Below, one piece after another: positions 47,171-56,691 of a DNA stretch of 64,000 nt. Positions within the stretch are counted from its first letter, which is position 1. Every line of letters starts with the position of its first letter. The notes beneath the pieces are model-generated. The model did no database searches and was not told where the DNA came from. It worked only from the letters and a program-made list of their open reading frames with translations. Position numbers and translations under genes: made by a program. Source of the DNA: Acinetobacter lwoffii (GTDB lineage: Bacteria; Pseudomonadota; Gammaproteobacteria; Pseudomonadales; Moraxellaceae); contig NZ_DCLL01000053.1 in the NCBI RefSeq assembly GCF_002321025.1, positions 62,001 to 126,000 on the forward strand. The letters run 5' to 3'.

Positions 47171-48898
47171 TTACTGTTCCTCAAAGTTACGCTGATGCAA
47201 CTGATAATAAGCACCATGTAGCGCAATCAGTTCGGCATGACTGCCCTGCTCAACAATACGACCCTGATCCATGACAACAATACGATCCGCGTTTTCAATC
47301 GTCGATAGACGATGTGCAATTACGATGGTGGTACGGTCCTGCATGGCTTTATCAAAGGCACGCTGAATAAAGTATTCCGACTCGTTATCCAGCGCACTGG
47401 TCGCTTCATCCAGAATCAGAATAGAGGCATTTTTCAAAATTGCTCGCGCGATGGCGATGCGCTGACGCTGGCCACCAGACAGGTTTAAACCCTGAGCACC
47501 CAGCTGAGTATTATAACCTTGCGGTAGTGCCATAATAAAATCATGCGCATAGGCTGCCTTTGCTGCCGCGATAATATCTTCATCGGAAGCACCTTCGAGC
47601 TGACCATAAGCAATATTTTCCCGCACGGTACGATTAAACAGTACGACTTGCTGGTTCACCATAGCAATCTGGGTTCGCAAGGCGGTAATTTCAAAATCTT
47701 CAATCGGTTTCTGATCCAGCAAGATCTGCCCAGAAGTTGCATCCTGATAACGCACCAGCAGATTCACCAGAGAACTTTTTCCTGCACCAGAACGTCCTAC
47801 CAGCGCTACTGTTTCACCGGCCTTGACCTGCAAATTAAAGTCATGAATAGCACGATGGCCATCATCATAAATCAAGTTGACATCTTTAAACTCGATATCG
47901 CCTTTCAGGCTATCCGTTAAAGTCCCGGTATTTTTTTCTTCAGGCATATCCAGCAATTCAAATACCGAATGAGCCGCAGCCATACCACGTTGAATTTTTT
48001 CATTGATATCCGTCAAGGCTTTGATCGGTCTTGCCAGCATACCCGCCGCAGTAATATAAGCGACAAATTCACCCGCAGAGGTATCACCCAAGATTTGTGG
48101 GCGCAAGGCAATAAACATCACAATACTCAGTGAAATCGACATGATCAGCTGAACCACAGGACTATTCAACTGTTGTACAGCGACCATTTTCAAGCCACGA
48201 CGCAAGTTTTCCAGCGAGTTCTGTTTAAAGCGTTCCTGCTCATAACTTTGCCCTCCAAAACCCTTGACGATCAGGTTGGCATTCACCGTTTCCTGCACCA
48301 CATGGTTTACATCACCCATGGTGTCTTGCACTTGCTGCGATAATTTACGCATCCGTCTTGCAGCTTTACTGATAATAAAGCCAATGACGGGTGCAAAAAT
48401 CAGGATACACATGGTCAGACGCCAGTTGGTATACAACAGGTAGCCTAATAATGCCAGAGTGATCAAACCTTGTTGCAACAAGGTTCTTAAAGCTTCAGTT
48501 GAAGCAGCGGTTAGCTGTTCAACGTTATACATGATTTTAGCAGTAATATGCCCGCTGGTATTATCCAGATAATACTGGGACGGTGAACGCAGCAATTTTG
48601 CAAAAACTTCCTGACGGATGTTGAATACCAGATTCCGGGAAATTACCGCAGTAAAATATCCACCCATGAACAAACCCAGGCCCCGGAAGAACATGAGTAT
48701 GACCACTAAAAACGGGAAAAGTGATGTGAAACTCTGGTCTTTATTTTGAATCGCCTCAATAATATATTCCAGTAATTTAGCGACAGAGACTTCCGTAGCG
48801 GCATTAATAGAAAAACCCAGCAGGACAAGCAATGCAATGCCCCAAAACGGTTTTAAATAACTTAAAAGGCGAAGATAGACCTTAAAATCGTGCTTCAC
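47171..48898 (-). CDS. msbA: Lipid A export ATP-binding/permease protein MsbA
   Basis: Inner-membrane ABC exporter that flips lipid A-core from the cytoplasmic to the periplasmic leaflet. The 575-residue half-transporter has six membrane helices (residues ~15-310) and an ABC domain with Walker A GRSGAGKSS near 372, signature LSGGQRQRIAIARA near 479 and Walker B ILILDEATSALD near 500. It starts with GTG at 48898, one base shared with the exbD TAG stop, and GAGG six bases upstream supports that start. Confidence 0.95.
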   Translation of the reverse strand: MKHDFKVYLRLLSYLKPFWGIALLVLLGFSINAATEVSVAKLLEYIIEAIQNKDQSFTSLFPFLVVILMFFRGLGLFMGGYFTAVISRNLVFNIRQEVFAKLLRSPSQYYLDNTSGHITAKIMYNVEQLTAASTEALRTLLQQGLITLALLGYLLYTNWRLTMCILIFAPVIGFIISKAARRMRKLSQQVQDTMGDVNHVVQETVNANLIVKGFGGQSYEQERFKQNSLENLRRGLKMVAVQQLNSPVVQLIMSISLSIVMFIALRPQILGDTSAGEFVAYITAAGMLARPIKALTDINEKIQRGMAAAHSVFELLDMPEEKNTGTLTDSLKGDIEFKDVNLIYDDGHRAIHDFNLQVKAGETVALVGRSGAGKSSLVNLLVRYQDATSGQILLDQKPIEDFEITALRTQIAMVNQQVVLFNRTVRENIAYGQLEGASDEDIIAAAKAAYAHDFIMALPQGYNTQLGAQGLNLSGGQRQRIAIARAILKNASILILDEATSALDNESEYFIQRAFDKAMQDRTTIVIAHRLSTIENADRIVVMDQGRIVEQGSHAELIALHGAYYQLHQRNFEEQ

Positions 48899-49320
48899 TA
48901 ATAACCTCGGGTGGGTACTTTGGTACTGATATTAATATTTACAAAGCCGAGCTGCCCGGCCACATCCATGACACGAATCACGTCCTGATGGCTGGCTTTT
49001 GCGTCAGCTGCAATGACAAACATTACATCACGGCGTTCATTAGAAATCTGTTTAATTGCAGTATTTAAATCCGCGACTTCCTTACTGGCCAAGGATTGAC
49101 CATTGACTGCGTAATGACCATTGGCATCCACAATCACTTCAACTTTCTGATCATAGCTTTTAGGCGGTACACCTTGCGCATCCGGCAAGGTCAGATTCAT
49201 TCGGCTCATTTGGCTAAATGTCGTCGACAAAAGTAAAAAGACCAGAATAAACAGCAGACAATCAATCATCGGTGTCAGATTAATATGTACATCTTCCACC
49301 TGGTTGCGTTTGAATTTCAT
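48898..49320 (-). CDS. exbD: Biopolymer transport protein ExbD/TolR family
   Basis: Single-helix inner-membrane protein (140 residues) with a periplasmic domain, working with ExbB. The hydrophobic segment (residues ~12-35, LTPMIDCLLFILVFLLLS) includes the essential Asp of the family. ATG ATG at 49323/49320 follow AGGAGG; 49320 has the better spacing. The ATG lies just after exbB and its stop overlaps msbA. The location in the msbA-lpxK cluster is typical of gamma-proteobacteria such as Pseudomonas. Confidence 0.9.
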   Translation of the reverse strand: MKFKRNQVEDVHINLTPMIDCLLFILVFLLLSTTFSQMSRMNLTLPDAQGVPPKSYDQKVEVIVDANGHYAVNGQSLASKEVADLNTAIKQISNERRDVMFVIAADAKASHQDVIRVMDVAGQLGFVNINISTKVPTRGY

Positions 49321-49330
49321 CATCCGCCTC

Positions 49331-49969
49331 CTAGCTGGCTTTTTGCATGTCTTGATCTATGTCTGCATGATTACGATAAAAAAGATCCGCATGAAACAAA
49401 GTCGCTTGCTGTTCAAGTTCAGCCACATATTCCTGAACCAGACGCTGAAAATAACGGTGCGCAAACAGTGCAGGAATTGCAATCAACATACCGGCTGCCG
49501 TGGTAATTAAAGCCTTGGAAATACCCGGCATCATCAATACCGGATCACTTCCAGTTCCCACATCGATCATCAGGAAAGACTCAATAATCCCAAGTACAGT
49601 CCCCAATAAACCGAGTAAGGGTGCAACTGCACTCAAAGTTCCCAGAAAATTAATATTTTTTTCCAGATAACCGATTTCCTGTGATGCCACCACTTCCATT
49701 TGCGCGCGAGCATACTGCTCACCCTGCTGTTTAGTCGCATAACCTGCGGTAAATACCCGACCCAAAGTGCTTTGCTTTAAGGCCGCACTTTGATTCATTT
49801 TTTGCATGACTTGTGCAGCATTTTGCGACGAACCCATTAACAGAGTCAACGGAAGTACTACGTTCTTTTTCAGGCGGATCAGGCGCTCGATCGAAATCGC
49901 CAGCATAAAGATAGAACACAAGACCAGGGGCAGCATGAGCCAACCACCTGCTTTAACCAATTCCCACAT
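49331..49969 (-). CDS. exbB: MotA/TolQ/ExbB proton channel family protein
   Basis: Inner-membrane protein of 212 residues with three helices: residues ~10-30, ~115-140 and ~160-185. The blocks APLLGLLGTVLGIIESF and ALITTAAGMLIAIPALFAHRYF are those of ExbB/TolQ. With ExbD it forms the proton-driven energiser for TonB-dependent transport; the TolQ role is less likely because no TolA or Pal is near. It begins the exbB-exbD-msbA-lpxK-kdsB unit. Confidence 0.9.
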   Translation of the reverse strand: MWELVKAGGWLMLPLVLCSIFMLAISIERLIRLKKNVVLPLTLLMGSSQNAAQVMQKMNQSAALKQSTLGRVFTAGYATKQQGEQYARAQMEVVASQEIGYLEKNINFLGTLSAVAPLLGLLGTVLGIIESFLMIDVGTGSDPVLMMPGISKALITTAAGMLIAIPALFAHRYFQRLVQEYVAELEQQATLFHADLFYRNHADIDQDMQKAS

Positions 49970-50002
49970 CTAATTTATTCCCCAATAAAAAAAATATATA
50001 AA

Positions 50003-50890
50003 TTATTCATCTTCTAAAATAGAAAGAATGCCATCAAGTTCTTCTAAAGAGTGATAGCTAATAACCAGTTTCCCTTTACCTTGCTTGTTATAGTCAATTT
50101 TAACATCTGCACTGAAACGCTCTGAAAGGCGCTGGGTCAATTGCTGAATATCTGGTGCTACCGCTTCTTTTACTTTTTCTTGTTTAGGTGTATTGAAATC
50201 ACGGACTAACTGCTCGGTTTGACGCACAGACAGACTTTTTTCAATTACGATATCTGCAACTTTGAGCTGATCTTTAGCTTTTAAGGTTAAGATCGCACGT
50301 GCATGCCCCATATCCAGCAAACCTTGTTGCATAAAGTCTTTCACTTCTTCAGCCAAGCTGAGCAAACGAAGCAGGTTACTCACTGTCGTACGCGCTTTAC
50401 CAACGGTATCTGCAATCTCCTGATGGCTTAAGCCAAATTCTTCATGGAAACGTTGCAGAGCCATCGCCTGATCAATCGGATTCAGATCCTGACGCTGGAT
50501 GTTTTCAATCAAGGCCAGTGCAATCGCAACCTGATCATTCAGATCACGTACAATCGCAGGAACCTCGGTCAAACCCGCCAGCTGTGCAGCACGCCATCGA
50601 CGTTCACCCGCAATAATCTCGTATGGATAGCGTTCATCGTCAACCGGACGGATCACGATGGGCTGCATGATGCCATGCTTTTCAATCGATGCCGCCAGTT
50701 CCTGCAAATCCTGCTCGTTAATATAACGGCGTGGCTGATATTCACCACGCTTGAGCAAATTCACATCAATCTGTTTCAACTGACCATGATCAAGACCTTG
50801 GGCTTCGAGTTGTAATTTTTCTTTTTGAATTGAGCCTAGCAAGGCATCCAAGCCACGACCTTTGGCGAGTCCACGTTTCTTGACGGTCAT
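50003..50890 (-). CDS. parB: Chromosome-partitioning protein ParB
   Basis: Centromere-binding protein of 295 residues. The N-terminal CTP-binding ParB/Srx domain carries GERRWRAAQLAG near residue 95; the helix-turn-helix follows (HQEIADTVGKARTTVSNLLRLL, ~155-177) and the C-terminal dimer domain. ATG 50890 overlaps the parA stop by four bases. ParB loads on parS near the origin and recruits the SMC complex. Confidence 0.96.
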   Translation of the reverse strand: MTVKKRGLAKGRGLDALLGSIQKEKLQLEAQGLDHGQLKQIDVNLLKRGEYQPRRYINEQDLQELAASIEKHGIMQPIVIRPVDDERYPYEIIAGERRWRAAQLAGLTEVPAIVRDLNDQVAIALALIENIQRQDLNPIDQAMALQRFHEEFGLSHQEIADTVGKARTTVSNLLRLLSLAEEVKDFMQQGLLDMGHARAILTLKAKDQLKVADIVIEKSLSVRQTEQLVRDFNTPKQEKVKEAVAPDIQQLTQRLSERFSADVKIDYNKQGKGKLVISYHSLEELDGILSILEDE

Positions 50891-51669
50891 GCTTTACTTC
50901 CTTTTTTCACTTTGCTTTTCTTTAATACTTCAGCTGCCAGATTTAAGTAAGCAACTGCACCCTTTGAGCTTTTTTCAAAATAAATCACCGGCAAACCGTG
51001 TGCTGGTGCTTCAGCCAGACGGATATTCCGTGGAATCACGGTTTCATACAGTTTTTTACCAAAATATTGTTTTAATTCTTCAGAGACATCACGAGTCAAG
51101 GCATTGCGTGCATCGTACATGGTGCGTAATACACCCACAATTTGCAGGTCCGGATTCAAGGCTTGCTGAATCCGATCGATGGTTTGGGTTAAATCCGCCA
51201 GACCTTCCAGTGCATAATATTCACACTGCATTGGAATCAGCACACCATCCACGGCTGCCAAAGCATTGACAGTAATCAGGCTAAGACTCGGTGCACAATC
51301 GACAATGATATAGTCGAATGAAGCTTCAATTTCCTGCAATGCATCCCGTAAAATGAACTCGCGCCCTTCCTGCTCTGCAATCGCCAACTCAACCCCAGCC
51401 AGATCACGGTTTGCCCCAAGTACCTTGTAACCGACTTCCGCCTTAGATATCGCCGTTTCAATCGGCACTTCACCCAGCAACACATCGGTAACCGAATACA
51501 GCAGGTCATTCTTCTGCATGCCAGACCCCATGGTCGCATTACCTTGCGAATCCATATCGACCAGCAAAACACGTTTTTTTAACACAGCTAAAGATGCCGC
51601 CAAATTTACTGCGGTTGTGGTTTTACCTACACCACCTTTTTGGTTTGCAATCGCAATAATTTGTGCCAT
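50887..51669 (-). CDS. parA: Chromosome-partitioning ATPase ParA
   Basis: Deviant-Walker ATPase of 260 residues. The P-loop is KGGVGKTTT (11-19), with the additional conserved Lys in it and the DCAPSLSL Walker B segment near residue 120. It moves ParB-parS complexes on the nucleoid. It is followed by parB with a four-base overlap, and rsmG lies upstream by 25 bp: the common rsmG-parA-parB order near the origin. Confidence 0.97.
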   Translation of the reverse strand: MAQIIAIANQKGGVGKTTTAVNLAASLAVLKKRVLLVDMDSQGNATMGSGMQKNDLLYSVTDVLLGEVPIETAISKAEVGYKVLGANRDLAGVELAIAEQEGREFILRDALQEIEASFDYIIVDCAPSLSLITVNALAAVDGVLIPMQCEYYALEGLADLTQTIDRIQQALNPDLQIVGVLRTMYDARNALTRDVSEELKQYFGKKLYETVIPRNIRLAEAPAHGLPVIYFEKSSKGAVAYLNLAAEVLKKSKVKKGSKA

Positions 51670-51694
51670 GTTGCCCCCAATCCCTTTAAAAATC

Positions 51695-52327
51695 TTAAAT
51701 ACGTTTTAATAGAAGTAAATGACGCTGTTCGTCTAAGCGCGGAACTTTAAGTTCAATAATCTCACAACTAAATTCATTTTTTAAAGTAGCAACTTCATCT
51801 TCAGGAATTAAGCCTTTCATTGAGGCAATAATCGTTTGTTCGTGCATATATGGCTTAGAAGCATCGACAAAGTCTGTTAATGATGCAAAGGCACGACTGG
51901 TAATCACATCAAATTGACCCAGCTCATTGATGCTGTCTTCGTTTTCTACACGCGTTTGCACGGCAATAACATTTTTAAGTTTTAAGTCAGCAATAAACTG
52001 CTTGAGGAAACGAATTTTTTTACCGTTAGAATCCAGTAATACACATTCACGCTCAGGCTGACATAAAGCAATGATCATGCCCGGCATACCGCCACCTGTA
52101 CCGATATCCAGCAGTCTGCCTACAGGCAAGTCCTTTAAAATACTTAAACTGTCGAGCAGATGCTTGACCAGCATTTCTTTAGGATCACGGATTGCAGTCA
52201 AATTGTATGCTTTGTTCCACAACACCAAAGCATCCTGATACTTGAGTAATAAATTTAAAGCTTCATCAGATAGCTCTAAACCCAAAGCCTGGCTACCCTG
52301 CTTTAGTTCTTGAAAAAACATGTGCAT
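51695..52327 (-). CDS. rsmG: 16S rRNA m7G527 methyltransferase
   Basis: Methylates G527 of 16S rRNA with SAM. The 210-residue protein from ATG 52327 (MHMFFQEL) has the SAM-binding block LLDIGTGGGMPG near residue 75. The frame extends two codons upstream with TTG, but the MH start agrees with the Acinetobacter protein as I remember it; ATG 52321 is an alternative. It is transcribed with parAB on the minus strand. Confidence 0.95.
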   Translation of the reverse strand: MHMFFQELKQGSQALGLELSDEALNLLLKYQDALVLWNKAYNLTAIRDPKEMLVKHLLDSLSILKDLPVGRLLDIGTGGGMPGMIIALCQPERECVLLDSNGKKIRFLKQFIADLKLKNVIAVQTRVENEDSINELGQFDVITSRAFASLTDFVDASKPYMHEQTIIASMKGLIPEDEVATLKNEFSCEIIELKVPRLDEQRHLLLLKRI

Positions 52328-52412
52328 AAACAATCTACGCTCGAAAAAGTTAGGTGGAAGTATACCGTTTTCTCTATATTGGCACAGTAGGCAGTGCTTA
52401 GCGAATATTCAC

Positions 52413-53102
52413 TTAAGCAAACTTCCCTTCATGGATCGCTGTATCCAGTGCCGTTAAACGCTCCGGGGTTCCCACATCAACCCAAATGCCTACCAATTTA
52501 GAAGCGGCAACCTGCTGATTCTGCATTGCCGCTTTTAGCAATGGCGCTAAAGGACGCTTGCCAGTCTCTAAGCCTTGGAACATCTTTGGATCAAGCACGG
52601 ATACACCACTAAAAGTCAGGTTTTCACCTTCGACTTGCTGATCAAAGGTATAAGCTTTACCTTCTGCAAGCGTAAAATCACCTTCAGGATGTTGTTCAGG
52701 GTTCTGCACAAGTACGAGATGCACCAAATTATCCTTTAGATCAATATCCAGTAAAGGAGCAAAATCCATCGTGGTCCAGACATCACCATTTAACAGAATA
52801 AAAGGTTCATCACCGAGTAGCGGCAAGGCATTAATGATTCCTCCAGCGGTTTCCAGACCTTCACCCTCATGTGACCAAAGGATGTTGATGCCAAATCGTG
52901 AACCATCGCCCAAAGCTTCTGCGAGTTTTTCACCGAGCCAAGCCGTATTGATGACAATTTCAGTAACACCGATCGCAGCCAGTTTCTCTATATGCCAGAC
53001 AATTAAGGGCTTGCCCCCAACTTCCAGCAAAGGCTTTGGCTTATGCAGCGTTAGCGGCCGCATACGATTACCGAGTCCTGCGGCCAAAATCATCGCTTTC
53101 AT
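52413..53102 (-). CDS. murU: N-acetylmuramate 1-phosphate uridylyltransferase
   Basis: Cytoplasmic enzyme of cell-wall recycling: makes UDP-MurNAc from MurNAc 1-phosphate and UTP, bypassing fosfomycin-sensitive de novo synthesis. The 229-residue nucleotidyltransferase begins MKAMILAAGLGNRMRPL with the nucleotide-binding loop and shows GDVW near 110. Its ATG abuts the amgK TGA directly, with no gap, as in Pseudomonas. The pair faces lptD across ~113 bp. Confidence 0.92.
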   Translation of the reverse strand: MKAMILAAGLGNRMRPLTLHKPKPLLEVGGKPLIVWHIEKLAAIGVTEIVINTAWLGEKLAEALGDGSRFGINILWSHEGEGLETAGGIINALPLLGDEPFILLNGDVWTTMDFAPLLDIDLKDNLVHLVLVQNPEQHPEGDFTLAEGKAYTFDQQVEGENLTFSGVSVLDPKMFQGLETGKRPLAPLLKAAMQNQQVAASKLVGIWVDVGTPERLTALDTAIHEGKFA

Positions 53103-54116
53103 TCAGGCAGCCACCTCATATGAGCCATATTTAGCTTCAAATGCAGGCATCACTCTGTCACGCATAAACTGCATGAATGGCTCTAGTTCTGCATAAGCCT
53201 TAGATTCTTCAAGCAGATACCACATCACACGTGGTAAGTCCTTGAGATAACCCGACTTGCCATCACGCTCAAATAGACGCACAAAAATACCTAAAATCTT
53301 GATATGACGCTGAATCGCCATCATGTCGGCGTCTTTTTTAAACTGTTCAAAGTCACGCTCTTCTTTAGCAGATGCTGGCAACAAGTCATAAAAGTTTTTG
53401 AACCAGCGATACACACGATCGGCATTCCACTGTACATAGGCATCACGTGTAATCGAGATCAAGTCATAAGTATCCGCACCAATCACAGCATCCTGAAAAT
53501 CAATCACACCGAGTTCGGTTTCATTGTCGATTTTCATCAAGTTACGACTATGGAAATCTCGATGCACGATCACCTGTGGCTGTGCCAATGCGGCATTCGC
53601 CAAAATCGCAAAAGTGCGTTTGATCAAGGCGCTTTCTGATTCAGTCAGTTGAACCTTTAACGCTGGTAACATCCAGTCAGTCAGCAATTCCATTTCCGAG
53701 ATCAGTTTTTCATAAGAATATGCCGGGAAATGCCCTTCTCCAGCAATCGATTGTAGTTGAATGAGCTGCTTAAAGCTTTGCTCATAATAGGCATCTACAG
53801 TCTCGTCATTCAGCAGATTCGACAGCAGCACATCACCAAAGTCTTCGAGCAGTAAAAAGCCATTTTCCAGGTCTTTTGCCACGATATGCGGAACACGCAC
53901 GCCATGTGCATCAAAAAACTCATCTATCGTCACAAAAGGCACACAATCTTCTTTTTCTGGTGGTGCATCCATCAGCATAAATGTTTTATTATTCAGTTTG
54001 ATTCGTGCATAACGACGGAAGCTGGCATCACCTGCTAAAAAATGAGTTTCAAATTGATCTGAACCGAGTACAGAGGCAATCCAAGATTGTATCAATTGTT
54101 CGCGTTGTGTATTCAT
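53103..54116 (-). CDS. amgK: Anomeric MurNAc/GlcNAc kinase AmgK
   Basis: Phosphorylates MurNAc at C1 in peptidoglycan recycling; the product goes to MurU. The 337-residue protein has the aminoglycoside-phosphotransferase kinase fold: VIHRDFHSRNLM with catalytic Asp near residue 190 and the metal-binding IDFQDAVIG near 210. ATG 54116 is preferred over an in-frame TTG at 54122. It is divergent from lptD, the same arrangement as in Pseudomonas. No strong ribosome-binding site is visible. Confidence 0.92.
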   Translation of the reverse strand: MNTQREQLIQSWIASVLGSDQFETHFLAGDASFRRYARIKLNNKTFMLMDAPPEKEDCVPFVTIDEFFDAHGVRVPHIVAKDLENGFLLLEDFGDVLLSNLLNDETVDAYYEQSFKQLIQLQSIAGEGHFPAYSYEKLISEMELLTDWMLPALKVQLTESESALIKRTFAILANAALAQPQVIVHRDFHSRNLMKIDNETELGVIDFQDAVIGADTYDLISITRDAYVQWNADRVYRWFKNFYDLLPASAKEERDFEQFKKDADMMAIQRHIKILGIFVRLFERDGKSGYLKDLPRVMWYLLEESKAYAELEPFMQFMRDRVMPAFEAKYGSYEVAA

Positions 54117-54228
54117 TTGCAATTAATTCTAATACAGGCTGAGTTTTTAAAGTGCTAAGTGTAGCTACTTATCAACTTTTTCTCTATGATGCGACAATAA
54201 TTAATTGCGATAAAAGCATGATTGGTTA

Positions 54229-56691
54229 ATGAGACAAATGAAGCATCACTTTAAAATAAATCCTCTAGCGACTGCGATCTTAACCCTTTTATGTGGCAGC
54301 TCAGCCTCCGGCTATGCTGCATCAAATGTCTCGTCCGATGTAAATGCAGAACAACTCAAACAGCGCATAAATGAGGCCTATCCAGGTGAAGCATTCTTTT
54401 CGCAATACTATGTCGACAAATCCTCAGCTGAGGCACAGCAGCGGCAGGAAAAATACTTAAGTTCAGCTTATTGTGAAGGCACCTGGGTGACCCCGATTGC
54501 TCCAGATGCAGCAACCGTTGCGCCAGATCAGGCTACATCCACCATTACTGCAGATTATGGTCACTACAATCCAGCAGGTGACTCTTATTTAGAAGGCAAT
54601 GTCATCATTGACCAGCAAGGTCGCCAGATTCGTGCTGAACGCGTAACGATTGATCAAACCCAGACCTATGCCAAAGCAGAAGGTCGGGTACAACTTGCTC
54701 AGGGTGGCCTGCTCTCACAAAGTGATGATATTAATTATAATTTAAAGACCCAAGAAGGCGACCTAAATAACAGCTTCTATATTGCCGAGCAGCAACATGC
54801 GCATGGTCGGGCAGAAAAGATCGCCAGAACCTCGACCGAGACGGTAGAACTGGAAAATGCGACCTATACCACCTGTCCACCTGAGCAAAAACCGACTTGG
54901 AAAATCCAGGCAGAAAAGATCAAGCTGAATCAGGAAACCGGACGGGGTGAAACCCGGAATACCAAGTTGTATGTTAAAGATGTTCCGGTTTTAGCGGTTC
55001 CCTATTTCAACTTCCCGATTGATGACCGCCGCACTACCGGTATTCTGACGCCGACATTTGGCTTTACCAATGATGGTGGTCTGGAACTGGGTGTTCCGGT
55101 TTACCTGAATTTAGCACCACAATATGATGCGACAATTACGCCGCGTTATATTGGCGATCGTGGGGTAATGCTGGATGGCGAGTTCCGTTATCTGACTGAG
55201 AATTATGGTGAAGGCCGTATTTGGGGAGGTTATTTACCTTCCGATGAAAGCTATAGCGACGAAGACCGTAAAAGCCTGCATTTCTTACATAACTGGCAGA
55301 TCAATAATCAGCTTTCCACCAACCTTGAATATAACTACGCTTCAGACAAAGATTACTTTGCCGATCTGGACAATAACCCGAACTCTAAAACTGACCTGAA
55401 CTTACGCCGTGCCTGGGAAGTCAATTATAAAAATGGTATTCCTGGCTTAAAGGCACAATTCAAAGTCGAAGACTTCCAAACCCTAGATCCAACTGTACTG
55501 GATGAAGACCGTCCTTATGCACGTTTGCCACAGCTTTTAGTCAATTACAAAACTGGCAATCCATTGGGATTACAACTTGAGTTTAATAACGACACAGCAT
55601 ATTTCCAGAAGGATCTGAGAAATTTCGCTGATACTGACCCAACGGGTGAGAAGGTATATCAACCGAGTGGTACACGGATCTATAATGACTTTTCCGTGCG
55701 TTATAATCATTTTACCCCGTGGTCATTCTTCATTCCTCAGGCGACTGTACGCAACATCAATACTTTCTATGATGAAAAAACCCAAAGCCGTAGCACGTCT
55801 AGTGAAAATAATTCAATTGTGGTGCCACAATTCACGCTGGACACCGGCTTAATTTTTGAAAAAGAAGGTACGTATCTACAGACCTTAACGCCTCGTCTGT
55901 TCTATGCGTATTCACCTTATGAGAACCAGCAGAATCAACCAAACTTTGATTCAGTCGTCGCTTCGATTAATTATGATCAACTTTTCAGTGCGCGTCGCTT
56001 TTATGGTAATGACCGCCTGGAAGACAATAACTTTGCCTCCTTAGGTCTGAGCTATAGCCTATTTAATGAAGAAGGTCTGGAGCGCCTGCGTGCCAGCGTT
56101 GGACAGAGCTTTTTCTTTGAAGATCGCCGTGTAACGTTGGAAAATGATGCAGATGAATTCGACCGTGAAAGTCATACTGGCCCTGTAATTCAACTGACCA
56201 GCCAGCTGTCAAATAATGTTCACGTTAATCTGAACTCAAGCTGGATGTCGAATGGATCGAATGCCCAACGAGATTTGCAGGTTTATTATACCGGTGAGCA
56301 AGGCAATCTTTATAACCTAGGCTATTTCTATCGCAAAGATATTCCGAACCGTCAAAAGAGCTATGATCATGTGGTGGGTTCATTTATCCAGCCGATTGCC
56401 AACAACTGGCGTCTGGTTGGACATGCCCAGTTTGACCTCGACAATAGTGTCGCACGGGAATATTTACTTGGCGTGAACTATGAGTCATGCTGTTGGGGAG
56501 TTTCTGTTTACGGTCGCTCATATTACAATGACTTAGACGACGTTAATGATTCAAGCGTCAAAGCCAAACGCGCCATTATGGCCGAAGTCAGCCTGAAAGG
56601 CTTAGGTGGGTTAAGCAGCAAACTCACCTCATTACTAGAAAATCGTATTCTAGGTTTTAACAATATCAATCAAACTTGGACAGAACGTTAA
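54229..56691 (+). CDS. lptD: LPS-assembly protein LptD
   Basis: Outer-membrane barrel that inserts LPS into the outer leaflet with LptE. The 820-residue protein has a signal peptide (cleavage near residue 30-32), an N-terminal OstA/LptA-like domain (~95-260) and a C-terminal barrel. The four mature cysteines C82, C216, C754 and C755 correspond to the two long-range disulfides known from E. coli LptD. ATG 54229 opens the frame. Its TAA overlaps the surA ATG (TAATG). Confidence 0.96.
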   Translation: MRQMKHHFKINPLATAILTLLCGSSASGYAASNVSSDVNAEQLKQRINEAYPGEAFFSQYYVDKSSAEAQQRQEKYLSSAYCEGTWVTPIAPDAATVAPDQATSTITADYGHYNPAGDSYLEGNVIIDQQGRQIRAERVTIDQTQTYAKAEGRVQLAQGGLLSQSDDINYNLKTQEGDLNNSFYIAEQQHAHGRAEKIARTSTETVELENATYTTCPPEQKPTWKIQAEKIKLNQETGRGETRNTKLYVKDVPVLAVPYFNFPIDDRRTTGILTPTFGFTNDGGLELGVPVYLNLAPQYDATITPRYIGDRGVMLDGEFRYLTENYGEGRIWGGYLPSDESYSDEDRKSLHFLHNWQINNQLSTNLEYNYASDKDYFADLDNNPNSKTDLNLRRAWEVNYKNGIPGLKAQFKVEDFQTLDPTVLDEDRPYARLPQLLVNYKTGNPLGLQLEFNNDTAYFQKDLRNFADTDPTGEKVYQPSGTRIYNDFSVRYNHFTPWSFFIPQATVRNINTFYDEKTQSRSTSSENNSIVVPQFTLDTGLIFEKEGTYLQTLTPRLFYAYSPYENQQNQPNFDSVVASINYDQLFSARRFYGNDRLEDNNFASLGLSYSLFNEEGLERLRASVGQSFFFEDRRVTLENDADEFDRESHTGPVIQLTSQLSNNVHVNLNSSWMSNGSNAQRDLQVYYTGEQGNLYNLGYFYRKDIPNRQKSYDHVVGSFIQPIANNWRLVGHAQFDLDNSVAREYLLGVNYESCCWGVSVYGRSYYNDLDDVNDSSVKAKRAIMAEVSLKGLGGLSSKLTSLLENRILGFNNINQTWTER

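Noticed and set aside
50003..51669. parS site within or near parAB
   Set aside because: I looked for TGTTTCACGTGAAACA-like sequence and found none that was convincing.
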